Shown: positions 42,980 through 53,154, numbered from the stretch's first letter. The stretch is 64,000 nucleotides of DNA from Limnomonas spitsbergensis (GCA_037349105.1 JAYJMM010000042.1:351501-415500); one strand, 5' to 3'. Notes: generated by a model not told the origin, from the sequence alone. Translations and numbers: made by a program.

Positions 42980-43455
42980 GTGAGGAGGGGACAGCCATAT
43001 CTTCGTGCCTATACCAGTTTCCTGGCTTTCAGGACCTGTCCCTGAGCTCATGACTTCGCTTGCCTCACTTCCCTTAACATAAAGATAGATACCTTGACAT
43101 ATATCATGAGATATGCGGGTCATGACGCATGTAGACAAACGGTAATGCAAAAGTACGTAAAAACAAAAATGTACAGCTCTACTCACACTGGTTACTTTAA
43201 ATACTGGTAACATGCGTGCCGTAAGTAACCATTTTCTTTGATCCATTCCTTGACTTCAACGGACTCTTCCGTGCCTTCTGTGTATTACTGCCATCCTGTG
43301 TCTTCTCCCCTTCCCTCTCCCTTTGTCTCGGTACCGGCAGTTAGTATTCAAATGTCCTATACCCCCCCCCCAATATCCAGTAAGGACCCCCCCCCCTGCC
43401 TGAATAATGCAGCACCTTCCTCGTACACTACATGGCCCCGTCAGCTGCCACCCAC
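42879..43455. other. Unique spacer between satellite edge and ribosome recycling factor exon
   Basis: Non-repetitive sequence with two poly-C runs near 43363 and 43387. On the minus strand it follows the last recognised ribosome recycling factor exon, so it is either the start of the final intron or 3' flanking DNA. I searched it for the expected C-terminal exon of that protein (a segment resembling QKLTD followed by a short helix) and did not find one. A weak possibility is an acceptor-like CTTTCCAAG near 42945 followed by VDNMEKCS, running into a TAA supplied by the first satellite unit. Confidence 0.5.
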
Positions 43456-46400
43456 CTCTTTTTCAGTCCGGAAGAGGACATCCTTGGCGCCCCCCGCTGC
43501 CTTCTTGGCCACCTCTAAGCCGCGGTGCCGGCCCTGACGCACCTGGACACACAATTCAACAGATAGAATTCAGGCGAGCTTCAGTAAAAAGGCAAATACC
43601 AGTACATACCGTGGTCTCAAACGTATTTCAATGTTATCCAATTTTACATGTTGCTTACAAAGTCGCAGATTTAGGGATTGTTTTGATTCGTTGCCCCTGG
43701 CCCCCCTGATGGAAATTTCCAGTGACAAACATTTGGCTCTTGATTTCGTTGCTCCTTAAACAACTATCAAAACAACGAAATACGACTGCGGTATATATAT
43801 ATTTATATTTACAAACCCTACTATATCCGTACCCGTAGGCGTCCTTTGCCTCCGCAAGAAATTGCGTTAATTTCCCTTTGCGGCTTAATAAATCCTTTAC
43901 AAAAGAATCAATAGACGTTGCTGCGGCTTGGCACGCAATATTAAACAATTGCTGATAAGCCCTATACTTCGAGCTCCACACATTTACGGCACTACTGGTA
44001 CACTTGATCAATCGGCAATGCGACAGGAGACCAAGCAAAGGTAGCGTACCGTGAAATGCGGAACACCCAGACCATAAACGCGATCAGGGGCCATTTTCCA
44101 GTGGGTGCGCGGCTTATAAACAATTGATCTCGGCCCTCAGCGCCTTAACAAAACATGATTCAGCAATTGAAAATGAGAAGGAAACAAATATATGAGGGCA
44201 TCCGTACATACTTTTGGTTCAGGCAAACAACACCTTCAAAAAGCTCAAATGTTTGTGAAAGGAAATACGGTGTAATGGGAAGCTGAGAGCACAAGAATAA
44301 ACCGGGTTAGGAATCATGTGTAAATAAGCAGGATTAGGAAAGAAAGTACCGTATAGGATTTGGGTCTATCCTCCGGATCGGGAATCCGAGCCTAGGATCC
44401 AGATGCTGACCCAGGTGGCCTCACGGTGACAGTCACAGCGTTGCCACTCTGCCATTGCTCACCGTTGCCTTGGCTGCCTCGGCCCCCTGGTGTACGAGGC
44501 GTGACATACGGCCCAGCATCTCCACAGTGGGCCTGAAGGGTTAGGGGTTAGGGATTAGGTATTAGGGGGTAGGGGTTAGGGATTAGGATGACTGGTGAAG
44601 GGTAAAGTATCTCCACAGTGGGCCTGAGAGGGTTAAGGTTAGGGTGTTAGGGTTGAGGGTGTTAGGAATTAGGGGTTAGGGGTTAGGATGACTGGTGAAG
44701 TATCTCCACAGTGGGCCTGAGAGGGTTAAGGTTAGGGTGTTAGGGTTGAGGGTGTTAGGGTGTTAGGGGGTAAGGGTCAGGATGACTGGTGAAGGGTGAA
44801 GTATCTCCACAGTGGGCCTGAGAGGGTTAAGGTTAGGGTTTAGGGTTTAGGGGTTTAGGGGTGAAGGGGTTCAGGTTTCTATGATGAATGGTCAGAGGTG
44901 AAGCGTCTCCATGGTGGGCCTGAGATTTAGAAGTTAAGGGTTTGGGGTGAAGGCTTTCAGATGGATCGTTAAGGGTGAAGTATCTCCACGCTGGGCCTGG
45001 TAGGGTGAAGGTTCAGGGTTCAGGGTCCAAAGTGAAGGGCAGGTTCCAGTATCGCCACAGCAGTCTAAAAGGGTTCAGGGTCCAGGGGTTACGGCCCAGC
45101 AACCAAATGATGGGTCTGAAGGGTAAGGTGTAGGGGTCCTTGTCCAAGATACCCAAGGTGCTGATCAGCAGCAAGCGAAGGGAGGCACTGTCTACCAATC
45201 CCAGAGGACGAGTCAAGATGTAGGACCGTACGCAATTAATCAGTTCCCCGGGCAGGCAGGCAATGGCGACTAAAATGTGCAATGAGGGGGCTGGAAGTGA
45301 GACATCTCACATCCGTATATAACAGTGATCTTTTTTAGAAATCGGCTTAACTCTGATTATACCACTTCAAGATTTTTTGCCCAATCCTGAGGTGACTTCT
45401 ACCACTCCGGGGGGTTCGGGGGGGGCACCGCCCCCCTGCATGGGTCTCTCTTCCCTTGTCACCTGGGTAAGGGCACATGCACTTCGCCACCCTCCAGCCG
45501 CGCCTGCAGCTCCAGCGGCGACTCTCGCAAAGCTTTCACAACCGCATCGGTATCCTGAAAGATGAGGGGGGAGGCACGTGGAAACTGCCTGCCAGCTTGG
45601 GCCATGCGCCCAATCGAGCGCGGTCGGCTCAGTTCAGGTTATTCGAATGTGCCCTCCACCTTCAAAACTGTACAACACAACTTTTACCTGCCATGCGCAA
45701 TGCTGTTGCTGCCAGCTGCACAACGCTCCTCCTCGCTGACACACGTGTAGGGTTGTGTGCTTAGTGGGTTTAGGGTTAAGGGTTTGGGGTTAGGGGTTTA
45801 GGGTCTATCCCCCTCAACAATGCTGTGCGCCACCAGTCTCGCACAATCTTGAACTTATTCAGCGTTGAGGGCCTTTACGCTCAGCCAAGCTGAGTGCTGC
45901 ACCACGCACCTCCTTGTCGAGCACGCTTAGGTTTCAGGGTTCAGGGTTCAACGTCTAGCCCCTGAACTAAGCCGGGCACAGCCAACTGCATGCCGCACCT
46001 CCTTATTGAACACACTGATCACGAGCATGTGTGCATTGCGTTGCGTCACGGTGCCCAGGTTCCGGAGCTGGAGGCGCTCATTGTTGGTCTCGACCTGGAC
46101 AGGGCAGCACAGCGGAAGGAAGGGCGAATTAGGCATGACGAGGCATGGCCTGGCATGATAGGGCAAAAGCAGGGCAAGGCGCGCAGGTTCCGGAGCTGGA
46201 GGCCAACATTGTCAGTCTTCACCAGTACCGTGCAAGTTAGGCATGGGCATGGTATGAAATCGCGAGGCATGGTGCATGGGCAACACATCACATGGGCATG
46301 GGCATGGGCATGGCAAAGCATGCTATGTGTATGGGCATCGCCAAGCATGGCATGGCTAGCTTGGTGGGGTAGTGTAACAATCCTAATAACCTAAGAGGGC

Positions 46401-47073
46401 GTTTACTACATCTGGTCATCTGGTCCTTTGATCTAACTGGTAAGAACGCTTCAGGCAGGCCCTAGCAAACTTGGATTGCATGCCATGCACCTGCCCCATA
46501 TCTCTGGAGGCCAGCAGCGGCCGGTGGACTCACCATAATGGGCTCTAGCAAGCCGGGGTTGGCGCGCCCTGTTCGGATGTTTGAGAGCTCAGCTAAGAAA
46601 TGGTCCAAGGCCTGCCGCATGGGCCTGCAGACGGCATCGGGCGCTCCAGCATTCAAGAGGGTTTTAAAACAAGGAGTTGAGATGAAACGGTAAGCTGTCA
46701 AAATATAGCATGCAGCTGTGAAGGCAAAAGGCTGCGAAAAGGCCAAGCTGGAAAAGCATAGCGGGGACCCTGATAGACTGTGACCACGACAGGCTATCAG
46801 GGTACCTCAAACCATGGATCCCTGCATGAGCCACAGCCACGTTCGTGGAGGCATGCTCCAGGAGCCCTGGCTGGCCTTGGGTTAAGGTTTTAGGGTGAGG
46901 TTCAGCAAAGACCGAGGTTCAGGAACGGGTTTGCCTTGAATGCCTCACACTCTCCATCCCTGAGCACGTACGTAGGACCACTCACTTTTCAATTTCAGCC
47001 AAATCAAAGTCAACGGCAGCCGCACGGCCCTCTGCAGCACCGCCCTCCTCCGGTTGCTGGCTGCCCTTCTTGC
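43456..47073 (-). CDS. RRF: Organellar ribosome recycling factor, partial (six exons)
   Basis: Ribosome recycling factor splits the post-termination ribosome together with EF-G; a nuclear copy implies a chloroplast or mitochondrial product. Exons on the minus strand are 47073-46986, 46624-46534, 46094-45999, 45554-45463, 44532-44463 and 43542-43456. All have AG acceptors, GT donors and matching phases, giving 174 full codons. In order they encode an acidic linker ending DFDLAEIEK, the N-terminal helix with the family signature IRTGRANPGLLEPIM, then LRNLGTVTQRNAHMLVISVF, then VVKALRESPLEL with EVHVPLPR, then a helix MLGRMSRLVHQGAEAAKAT, and finally VRQGRHRGLEVAKKAAGG to FRTEKE. This matches the domain order of bacterial RRF. 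The transit-peptide exon(s) upstream of 47073 and about 30 C-terminal residues are not found. The C-terminal exon may lie beyond the satellite, or the gene may be truncated. Confidence 0.87.
43543..44462. other. Intron of the RRF gene, AT-richer island
   Basis: This intron separates two phase-matched RRF exons. About 43550-44350 is clearly richer in A+T than its surroundings. On the minus strand it holds a 127-codon open frame (44038-43655) with a protein-like central part, containing YRAYQQLFNIACQAAA and KDLLSRKGKLTQFLAEAKDA, and A/T-ending codons. I do not recognise a family. It may be a remnant of inserted DNA. Confidence 0.4.
44533..45070. repeat. Intronic minisatellite carrying copies of an RRF exon acceptor, with TTAGGG-like filler
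   Basis: About six degenerate units of 77 to 101 bp each contain TCTCCACAGTGGGCCTGA, near 44611, 44704, 44805, 44906 and 44983, with a decayed one near 45053. On the minus strand this is the 3' splice site plus the first bases of the exon 44532-44463 (CAG then GCCCACTGTGGAGAT). The rest of each unit is TTAGGG/GGGTTAGGG-like sequence. The repeats lie directly upstream of the genuine exon, in its preceding intron. Confidence 0.85.
45755..45812. repeat. Degenerate telomere-like tract in RRF intron
   Basis: A short run of TTTAGGG, TTAAGGG, TTTGGGG and TTAGGGG motifs lies in the intron between exons 46094-45999 and 45554-45463. It is too short and irregular to be a telomere. Similar motifs occur at 46879-46900, 53912-53930, 56753-56778, 56968-57000 and 60365-60585. 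Confidence 0.6.
45910..45928 (-). repeat. Extra copy of an RRF exon 3' end with donor
   Basis: The minus strand reads GTGCTCGACAAGGAG followed by GTGCGTGG. This parallels the end of the true exon (GTGTTCAATAAGGAG then GTGCGGCA at 45999). The copy lies about 89 bp downstream in the intron. The shared part encodes V-x-x-KE and includes the 5' splice site. Confidence 0.55.
46180..46222 (-). repeat. Extra copy of an RRF exon 5' end in the preceding intron
   Basis: The minus strand reads VKTDNVGLQLRNLRA, parallel to VETNNERLQLRNLGT at the start of exon 46094-45999. CTCCAGCTCCGGAACCTG is identical in both. The copy lies 128 bp upstream and has diverged at the splice acceptor, which suggests it is not used. 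Confidence 0.7.
46248..46345. repeat. Short GGCATG/GGGCAT repeats
   Basis: A run of imperfect hexamers (CATGGGCATGGGCATGGGCATGG) lies within an RRF intron. No coding signal is associated with it. Confidence 0.6.
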
Positions 47074-47154
47074 CTGTTCAGGTTTCAGTCACAGTTTGTC
47101 AAGATCAGTCCGGATGTCAGGGAGGCGTCTGAAGCCCTTCAAGGAAGCAGGCAT

Positions 47155-47325
47155 GTACCGGGAGATGGGGATGGACCGAGGAGATGGGGATGGACCGAGG
47201 AGATGGGGATGGACCGAGGAGATGGGACCTCTGTTAATTTTAGCACGCTTCAGAAACTCATATCTCAGCAACTCATACTTTAGCAGGCTTCAGCAACTTA
47301 TATTTTAGCACGCTTCAGCAACTCA
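47155..47325. repeat. Two short tandem arrays upstream of the first visible RRF exon
   Basis: From about 47160 to 47226 a 19-bp unit (GGAGATGGGGATGGACCGA) is repeated about 3.5 times. It is followed to about 47325 by three degenerate copies of a roughly 30-bp unit containing TTTTAGCACGCTTCAGCAAC. Both are probably intronic, upstream of the exon at 47073. Confidence 0.75.
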
Positions 47326-48465
47326 TCTAGACCTACGGCGGAGGCTCCTGATGCAGCACGCCCTGCTGCTATGGCTACCGGCCGGAAGCCAGAGCAGCAG
47401 GGCTCAGCAGCAGGGCTCAGCAGTACCCCCAAGGCACACACTACATGCGGGTGGGATGTGAAGGCATTTTATGGGATGGTGCTGCGTGCCCCAACCACCG
47501 CCCCCTCATTCAGTGCACATGTTTGCAGGCGGGTGCCTGGCGGGCTGACCTGTTGCCGGATGCATTTAGGGGCATACAGTGGGTTTCCCCTCATCACCCA
47601 AGTGATCTCAGCCCATGGAACCCAACACGGGCAGAGAGAGAGAGAGAGAGAGGATGAGGGCCCTAGAACTTCCCCCCCCAATCGGTGGCAAGGAGGCCCA
47701 AGGCCCCTAAAGCCACTTCTGCCCTGATCTATGTTTCTTATTTCCGGCTACGAGTCTGTCTTCAGCAGGCCTCCCTATGGCATTCCGAGGCCTGATAGAG
47801 AGCAAAACATGACAGGCCTACAGGCACATGCATAGGCAGCATGGCTGGCCAAGTTCGGGGGCGTCCGACCAGAGGCCATGAGCTTGCTAAAGTTTTATGA
47901 ACGGAGGCCGAGCCATCAGAAATAAACGATTGCACCTCCGCCATATTGCACCCGTGCCCATCTAGCTGATCGACACACCTCGGGCCTTTGCATATCCGGC
48001 CACTGAGAAGCCCCAAGCTAGCTGGGGAGGCCCGGGGGGCAGACGAGTGCGTAATGGGCCCCTCGCGGCGGCCGTCGGCAGAGGCCACGCCCACCGGGGG
48101 AGACTTCGGCTTGCAGCGGGGACCGCGAGTTGGCTGGGCTGATCAAGGGGGAAGATGCTGGTTCCGGGTGAGCAGCAGTCGTCGCCTCTACCCAATTCTA
48201 GGCGTAGTACCGTCAACTCGGCAGGACTCAGCAGGCGGCTGCGAGAGGGAATAGGGTGGATGGCAGCAAGGGTGGCAGAAGTCCGTAAGGTCATGTCCAA
48301 GTCTATAGCTGTTGGCTAGTTTAGGCAGCCTCAACCATTTCTGACAGTTTGATCTGTAGGGTGCTATGCCAGCATGCTGGAACAGGACCAGTGTCCCTCA
48401 TACGGTCACACTGCGTAACAGCTTCCAAGCCCGGACAAATAGCTGTACAGCTCATGGACCTTTCT
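47326..48465. other. Region expected to hold the RRF 5' end; first exon not resolved
   Basis: This stretch lies upstream of the first recognised RRF exon and should contain its transit-peptide exon(s). One candidate is a minus-strand ATG at 48300 beginning MDMTLRTSATLAAIHP, serine- and arginine-rich as transit peptides are. However, the donor after it (near 48211) has the wrong phase for the exon at 47073, so I do not join them. The stretch also contains a GA dinucleotide run (47634-47652) and one SINE-like copy. Confidence 0.3.
47735..47885 (+). repeat. SINE-like interspersed repeat, diverged copy
   Basis: It begins TTCCGGCTACGAGTC, continues with CTTCAGCAGGCC, and ends near GGCTGGCCAAG and CCAGAGGCC. 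The order of motifs is the same as in the better copies at 59071-59259 and 54337-54515. Divergence is considerable. Confidence 0.5.
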
Positions 48466-48469
48466 TCAG

Positions 48470-48668
48470 GCTAGCTTCCCATGCAGGCTTCCCATGCAGT
48501 TTTTCAGTACAGGCTTCCCATGCAGGCTTCCCATGCAGGCTTCCCATGTAGGCTTCCCATGCAGGCTTCCCATGTAGGCTTCCCATGCAGTTTTTCAGTA
48601 CAGGCTTCCCATGCAGGCTTCCCATGTAGGCTTCCCATGTAGGCTTCCCATGCAGGCTTCCCATCAGT
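48470..48668. repeat. 13-bp tandem array (CTTCCCATGCAGG)
   Basis: About 13 copies of a 13-bp unit, with GCA/GTA variants, are interrupted twice by TTTTTCAGTACAGG. The same unit forms a second array at 49418-49640. Reading frames through it (HGKPAWEA-type) are by-products of the repeat. Confidence 0.9.
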
Positions 48669-48720
48669 GTTTCCCCCTTCAAAGTATGCAATTCATTAAA
48701 AAATGCCTGAGGTGTTAGAA

Positions 48721-48842
48721 AGCGTGGACGGCGCGGCGAAGCCGCGCGGGGGGTTTGCGGGCCTACGGGGGGTCTCCCTCCCGCCTGGGGCTCCGGGGGC
48801 CAGCGGCCCCCGGAGGGGGTCTGGGGGCAAAGCCCCCAAAGT
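48721..48842. repeat. Organelle-like GC palindromic element with three hairpins
   Basis: Three perfect short hairpins lie within 120 bp. At 48731-48747 GCGCGGC and GCCGCGC flank GAA. At 48791-48815 an 11-bp stem CTCCGGGGGCC flanks AGC. At 48823-48837 GGGGGC and GCCCCC flank AAA. All have 3-nt loops. Short palindromes of this kind are known from volvocine and Haematococcus mitochondrial and plastid DNA, sometimes also in the nucleus. The element lies between two arrays of the same 13-bp repeat. Confidence 0.75.
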
Positions 48843-49020
48843 TCAGAAACAGTGTGTGGCTTCAACTCGAGAATCTTCTGTAATCCCAAATCTGCTGTAA
48901 TCCCAAATTCAAGTTCAGAAACAGTGTGTGGCTTCAACTCGAGAATCTGCTGTAATCCCAAATCTTCTGTAATCCCAGATCTGCTGTAATCTTCTGTAAT
49001 CCCAAATCTGCTGTAATTGA
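48843..49020. repeat. Degenerate CTGTAATCCCAAAT repeats with a duplicated segment
   Basis: A segment containing AAGTTCAGAAACAGTGTGTG and TTCAACTCGAGAATCT occurs twice, near 48840 and 48911. It is followed by several copies of CTGTAATCCCAAATCT. No gene is apparent. Confidence 0.75.
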
Positions 49021-49417
49021 ACTGTGAAAGTCCAATCAGTCAATGTTATGAGTCCCGTTGTTCGAGTCTACAAATCTATACTTGGCCTCAAAGCCACTCA
49101 AGCCTATAAACTAATAATAAATTTGGAACTCAATATAAGCAAGGCCAATATTCATGAGAGGCAAGCTCTGGCCAAGTCAGGGAGTCCCCATTTTTCAACA
49201 CCAGATACCGGTATGCAAAGGATCAGATATGCAGAGGATGAGACATGCAGAAGTCATACCGTACGAAGTGATTCACAAATGCGAGCATTTCTGGACAGTT
49301 AAGTAGCCAATACGCCTGACGGCGGCTGCGGAGATGAGCTGCAAGAAGAAGCCCCTTTCTATTTTAAGTCTGGCATTTTTTGTGGCCTCGGGCCATTTAT
49401 GGCTTATAAAAAACTGC

Positions 49418-49640
49418 TCCCCATGCAGGCTTCCCATGCAGGTTTCCCATGCAGGCTTCCAATGCAGGCTTCCCATGCAGGCTTCCCATGCAGGTTTCCC
49501 ATGCAAGCTTCCCATGCAGGCTTCCCATGCAAGCTTCCCATGCAGGCTTCCCATGCAGGTATCCCATGCAGGCTTCCCATGCAGGCTTCTCATGCAGGCT
49601 CCCCATGCAGGCTCCCCATGCAGATTCACATGCAGCCTCT
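49418..49640. repeat. Second 13-bp tandem array (CTTCCCATGCAGG)
   Basis: About 17 copies of the same 13-bp unit as at 48470-48668, in the same orientation, with variants such as TTTCCC, AAGCTT and CTCCCC. Flanking sequences differ from those of the first array. Confidence 0.9.
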
Positions 49641-51087
49641 GCTGATATGTCCTTCCTGTAGCTTGGACAGGAACCATGTTCAGTCTGCTGCCCCATGCAG
49701 GTCCTACATGAGCAGGCCTCAGCGTGAAGGCCTCAGATCCATGCATGCATGCAGCATGCAGCAGCAGGCATCGCTGAGCGCATGCATGCAGAAGGGAAGC
49801 TGGGTGGCCGCGTTGGGCGCTGCAACAACAGCGTGCCAGCAGTAAAATAGATGAGATAGATGCTGTATGCTGCAGTGTTTTACTTACGGCCCTCTACAAT
49901 TCCATTCAGTGCAGCTAACAAATTTAAAAGTGACCTCAGGTGCGTCAAAAGAGAGTTGCTTCACGCTTGCAGCAGCAGGTCAATGTGCTAAATGCTGATG
50001 CTGTAACCGGTAACATCCATGCAGCATTGGACACAAACGGATCCACGTCCTACACTTTAGAAACACAAATAACGAGGAATTTGAAAACTCTGCCTCTGAC
50101 CACTGACCTCTGGGGTAGGACAACGTGGACAGGTGCTGAAAGCAATGACGTGGACATCAGACGGGTGCTCATGCTCCCTAGCTTCCTCAATTGATCCTTC
50201 ATTATGGACCGGTTTTCAAAACGGATTTCATGTGTTGCCCTAGCTGATGCGCTCGATGGCCTCTCCCCGCTTGCACTCGGCACCCCGCAGTGTTCGATCT
50301 TGATGCGGACGCGGCAAAGCGGCCACCAGATGAGTGTACTGGTAGGTTTATAATGCGCAGCAGCTGGAGAGGTAAAACGTGGAGATTGGGCGGATAGGAA
50401 CAGGGGGCCCTTCGATAATTTAGTACAATTCACACTCTTGAAGAAGATTCCCGCAGTCTTGATCCGCACAACATTCTTCCTATTAGCAAATTTTCGACCT
50501 TTTAGGTTCTGGGATGAACGCGAAAGTATGCTTCCTCGAATTGATTGATTTTCTGCCCCTGGTACGAACGTGTGAACATGCTGACAGGACGTCATGCACC
50601 GGAACTCGAGTATTGGTTAATAGCTCTGTGTTTCTGATGTATATGTTTATTATACATCGAGCCCTCGTCGAGCTGACACCCAAACAAAGTATGGATTTGC
50701 ATGTCAGCTCGGCAAGGGCTCGGCCTGGTCACAACTCTTGCACAACGTGGTTCACGATATGAAGCAAACACATATCCAGTGCAAGATCTGAAGAAAAAGG
50801 TGTCAGTCATAGAACCACCACATTTTGTACGTCAGAAGTCGAAGTGAGGGGGGGCCCTGGCTCGACCTGTCTATCGACGATTTTTCTCGTTTTACGGCCC
50901 GGTTCGGTGGTTAATCTACTCCTCGGTGGTCTCTGCTGCCCAGACTGTGGCCCAACGCTCGGCCCAACGCGCTCCCCTCACTCACATCTCCACCTCCACA
51001 CCCAGATTGATCAGTTCCTTCTCCTTTGTGTTCCTCCCTCTCTTTCCTTTCCCCTCTTAACTTAACTTTCCTTATCCCAACTTCACT
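49641..51087. other. Intergenic stretch without a recognisable gene
   Basis: It contains only short open frames. The longest is a minus-strand frame of 181 codons (50595-50050) with no recognisable motif and no supporting splice structure. Near 49738-49790 there are ATGCATGCAGC runs. The pyrimidine-rich tract at 51000-51080 resembles the edge of a transposon. I see nothing else to name. Confidence 0.4.
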
Positions 51088-51915
51088 GTTGGGCGCCCAC
51101 GCGACTGAGCCTCTCCAGCAGAGCCCAGAGGTGTAACGTCATTGACTCATCCAACCCCACCCTGACCCCTACCCTGACATATCTGGCACCTCTCCTGTGG
51201 GAGAGGGAGGGATGGGCAGCTCGCAAAGAGCTTAGGGACCCCACTGGTCAGACTAGGATCTGGACGGCCTGAGGAATCTTCAGACTTCCTTTCCTTTTAG
51301 GGATGATCTTTTCCTTCACTCTTTCCGCCTGTTTCTTTCCTTTCTCCTCTATCCTTGAGTTGATTTTCGAACCGAAAGACAGCCGGGCCGCCCGGGCGCC
51401 CACGCGGCCTAGCCTTTTCAGCATGACTCAGAGGTGTTATGTCATTGACTGTTCAGCTCAAGCCTGAATCTGCTGCCACAGCCAAGGCCGCAGCACATGT
51501 CCACCACCAGGCGGCCGCTGATGCTGCAGGTCAAAGACATAACACCTCTGGGCCCTGCTCACAAATCTAGGCCTCAACAATGCGTACAACGTCCTCAACA
51601 AAAGTCGAGCCTCCCATTCAAGCCTGCCCTGGTACAACTGTTGAAAGTCTTTGACGCTGCAGGTGAGGCAGCCGGCCTTGCTGGTCCTGCCATGACGTTG
51701 CACCTCTGGGCCCTACTTAAGAAGGCTTCATGTTCCTGCCCCCTCACATAGGAGGATGGCATGGCTGCACCATGGCCCAGGCTGTGCATGGTACCTGAAA
51801 TTGAGCCTAGTCATTCCCTACCAGCCTCACACGGCCGAGCATTCAGCATGGCCCAGCGGGGATGCACTGTTCTAAATTGTTCTAAACTTAAGAAGGCTGG
51901 GCCGCGTGGGCACCC
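51088..51915. repeat. Cluster of direct and inverted repeats, probable transposon remnants
   Basis: GGGCGCCCACGCG followed by an AGAGGTGTNANGTCATTGAC motif occurs at 51090-51155 and 51392-51450 in plus orientation. Its reverse complement occurs near 51530-51560, 51690-51715 and 51893-51915 (GGGCCGCGTGGGCACCCAAC). Opposed copies at both ends suggest nested or foldback elements. No transposase or reverse-transcriptase motif is visible. Confidence 0.5.
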
Positions 51916-53050
51916 AACAGTTCAGTTGGGAGGAATCACTCAATAAGAAAGATTGGGGGGAAATAGTAATCCTGTATGGAGTCATTGTCACGACGCATGA
52001 CTACCGTGCGTTTGACTGAACCAACTATTTTTCGGTTTGGGGACTTGTGTGAATTCCAACTCTCTCCTTGTGCATCAAATGTATCTGCTGGGCCGCACAA
52101 GAATCACCGCACACAAATCCACGGGATTCACTGAGATGATTGACGTGTAAACTCTGTCTGAAGGTTCATCCCAGCATCTCGACAGGTTTGTAATACTATC
52201 GTTCGCACATGGCCACCTTGGACCACAAGTGTGATGTCATTGCCAAGGCCACCTGGGTGACAGCTGCTGTGGGATTTGCCACTAGCGAAGCTGGTGGGTA
52301 CATAAGCTTGACTGGCATGCGGCCCGTGGCTCAAGCGGCAGGACTTGCACATCCATTTAACCGTTGCACGTCCCTGTAACCGTTGCTGTGGGATAGGGCA
52401 GCGGTGATGCACTGATGGGCCCAATAAAGGCTCAGGCACGCTGCTTGTGAATTTATATAGTAGAAGTATCTAAACACGGAGGGTCTTTTTGGCTTACCCA
52501 TGGGAAATTGAATGTCGTTTGGTAAGGAAAGGTGCCGCATTAAAAGTGATATATTGAAACATTGTGACCAGGGGGGCCCTGATGCGACTAGAGGACACTT
52601 AACCGTTGATTGGAATGTTTTAAACAAGAAGAGGACAATGAGGTCACAACAGTGTGAACCCCTCCCCAACCACCCCTGCTGGCGCCACCAGTGCAATGTA
52701 TTAATCGAAATAATTTCCCACCATCTGCAATAAACTGCACGAAACAGGATGCAAAAGAAAAACTCGGATACAAGCCCCGTGCCAGGTCATGGCCTGCCCC
52801 CACCTGGCGCTTTACCCCTGTTGCGTCCCACCAAGGGATATCGATCATTGAAGCGACTCCCACTACAAGAAACCACTAGGAATGCAAAAAAATGAATGCT
52901 GCAATCAGGACGGACTGCATTTGTTCTTGAGCAATTTTGTGTGCGTGGGTTCTAAAACCTCCCCACCTCATAAGCAGGTGGATCCCACCCCAGGGGCATC
53001 ACAGACCCCGCTTGCACAGCCTGCACGCGGCAGACCATTGAAACCAGGCT
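51916..53050. other. Intergenic stretch without a recognisable gene
   Basis: Only short, low-information open frames are present. A GTGGCTCAAGCGGCAGG segment near 52326 looks a little like a tRNA or SINE A-box, but no matching B-box or cloverleaf follows. Related wording recurs near 53225 and 54225, so it may be part of an interspersed repeat. Confidence 0.35.
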
Positions 53051-53154
53051 TTTAGCTCTTGTGCATAGGCATCATTCAAACTTTGCACGGGCTGGACATG
53101 TGGGCCTTGCAGACATGGATCAAAATATCAATATTGTTTTTAAGCGCACCCCAG

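Noticed and set aside
43170..43260. Minus-strand frame EESVEVKEWIKENGYLRHAC as the RRF terminal exon
   Set aside because: It does not resemble the conserved RRF C-terminus, and the phase relation to the exon ending at 43456 is unsupported.
44530..44960. A telomere or chromosome end
   Set aside because: The TTAGGG-like words are irregular, lie within an intron of RRF, and unique coding sequence continues on both sides.
48470..49640. CRISPR-like array
   Set aside because: The 13-bp units are contiguous with no unique spacers, and the context is eukaryotic.
50050..50595. 181-codon minus-strand open frame
   Set aside because: It has no recognisable motif, no splice context and no repeat-independent support; a frame of this length can arise by chance here.
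52320..52400. A tRNA gene suggested by GTGGCTCAAGCGG
   Set aside because: No acceptor stem, anticodon arm or GGTTCGAATCC-type B box can be drawn around it.
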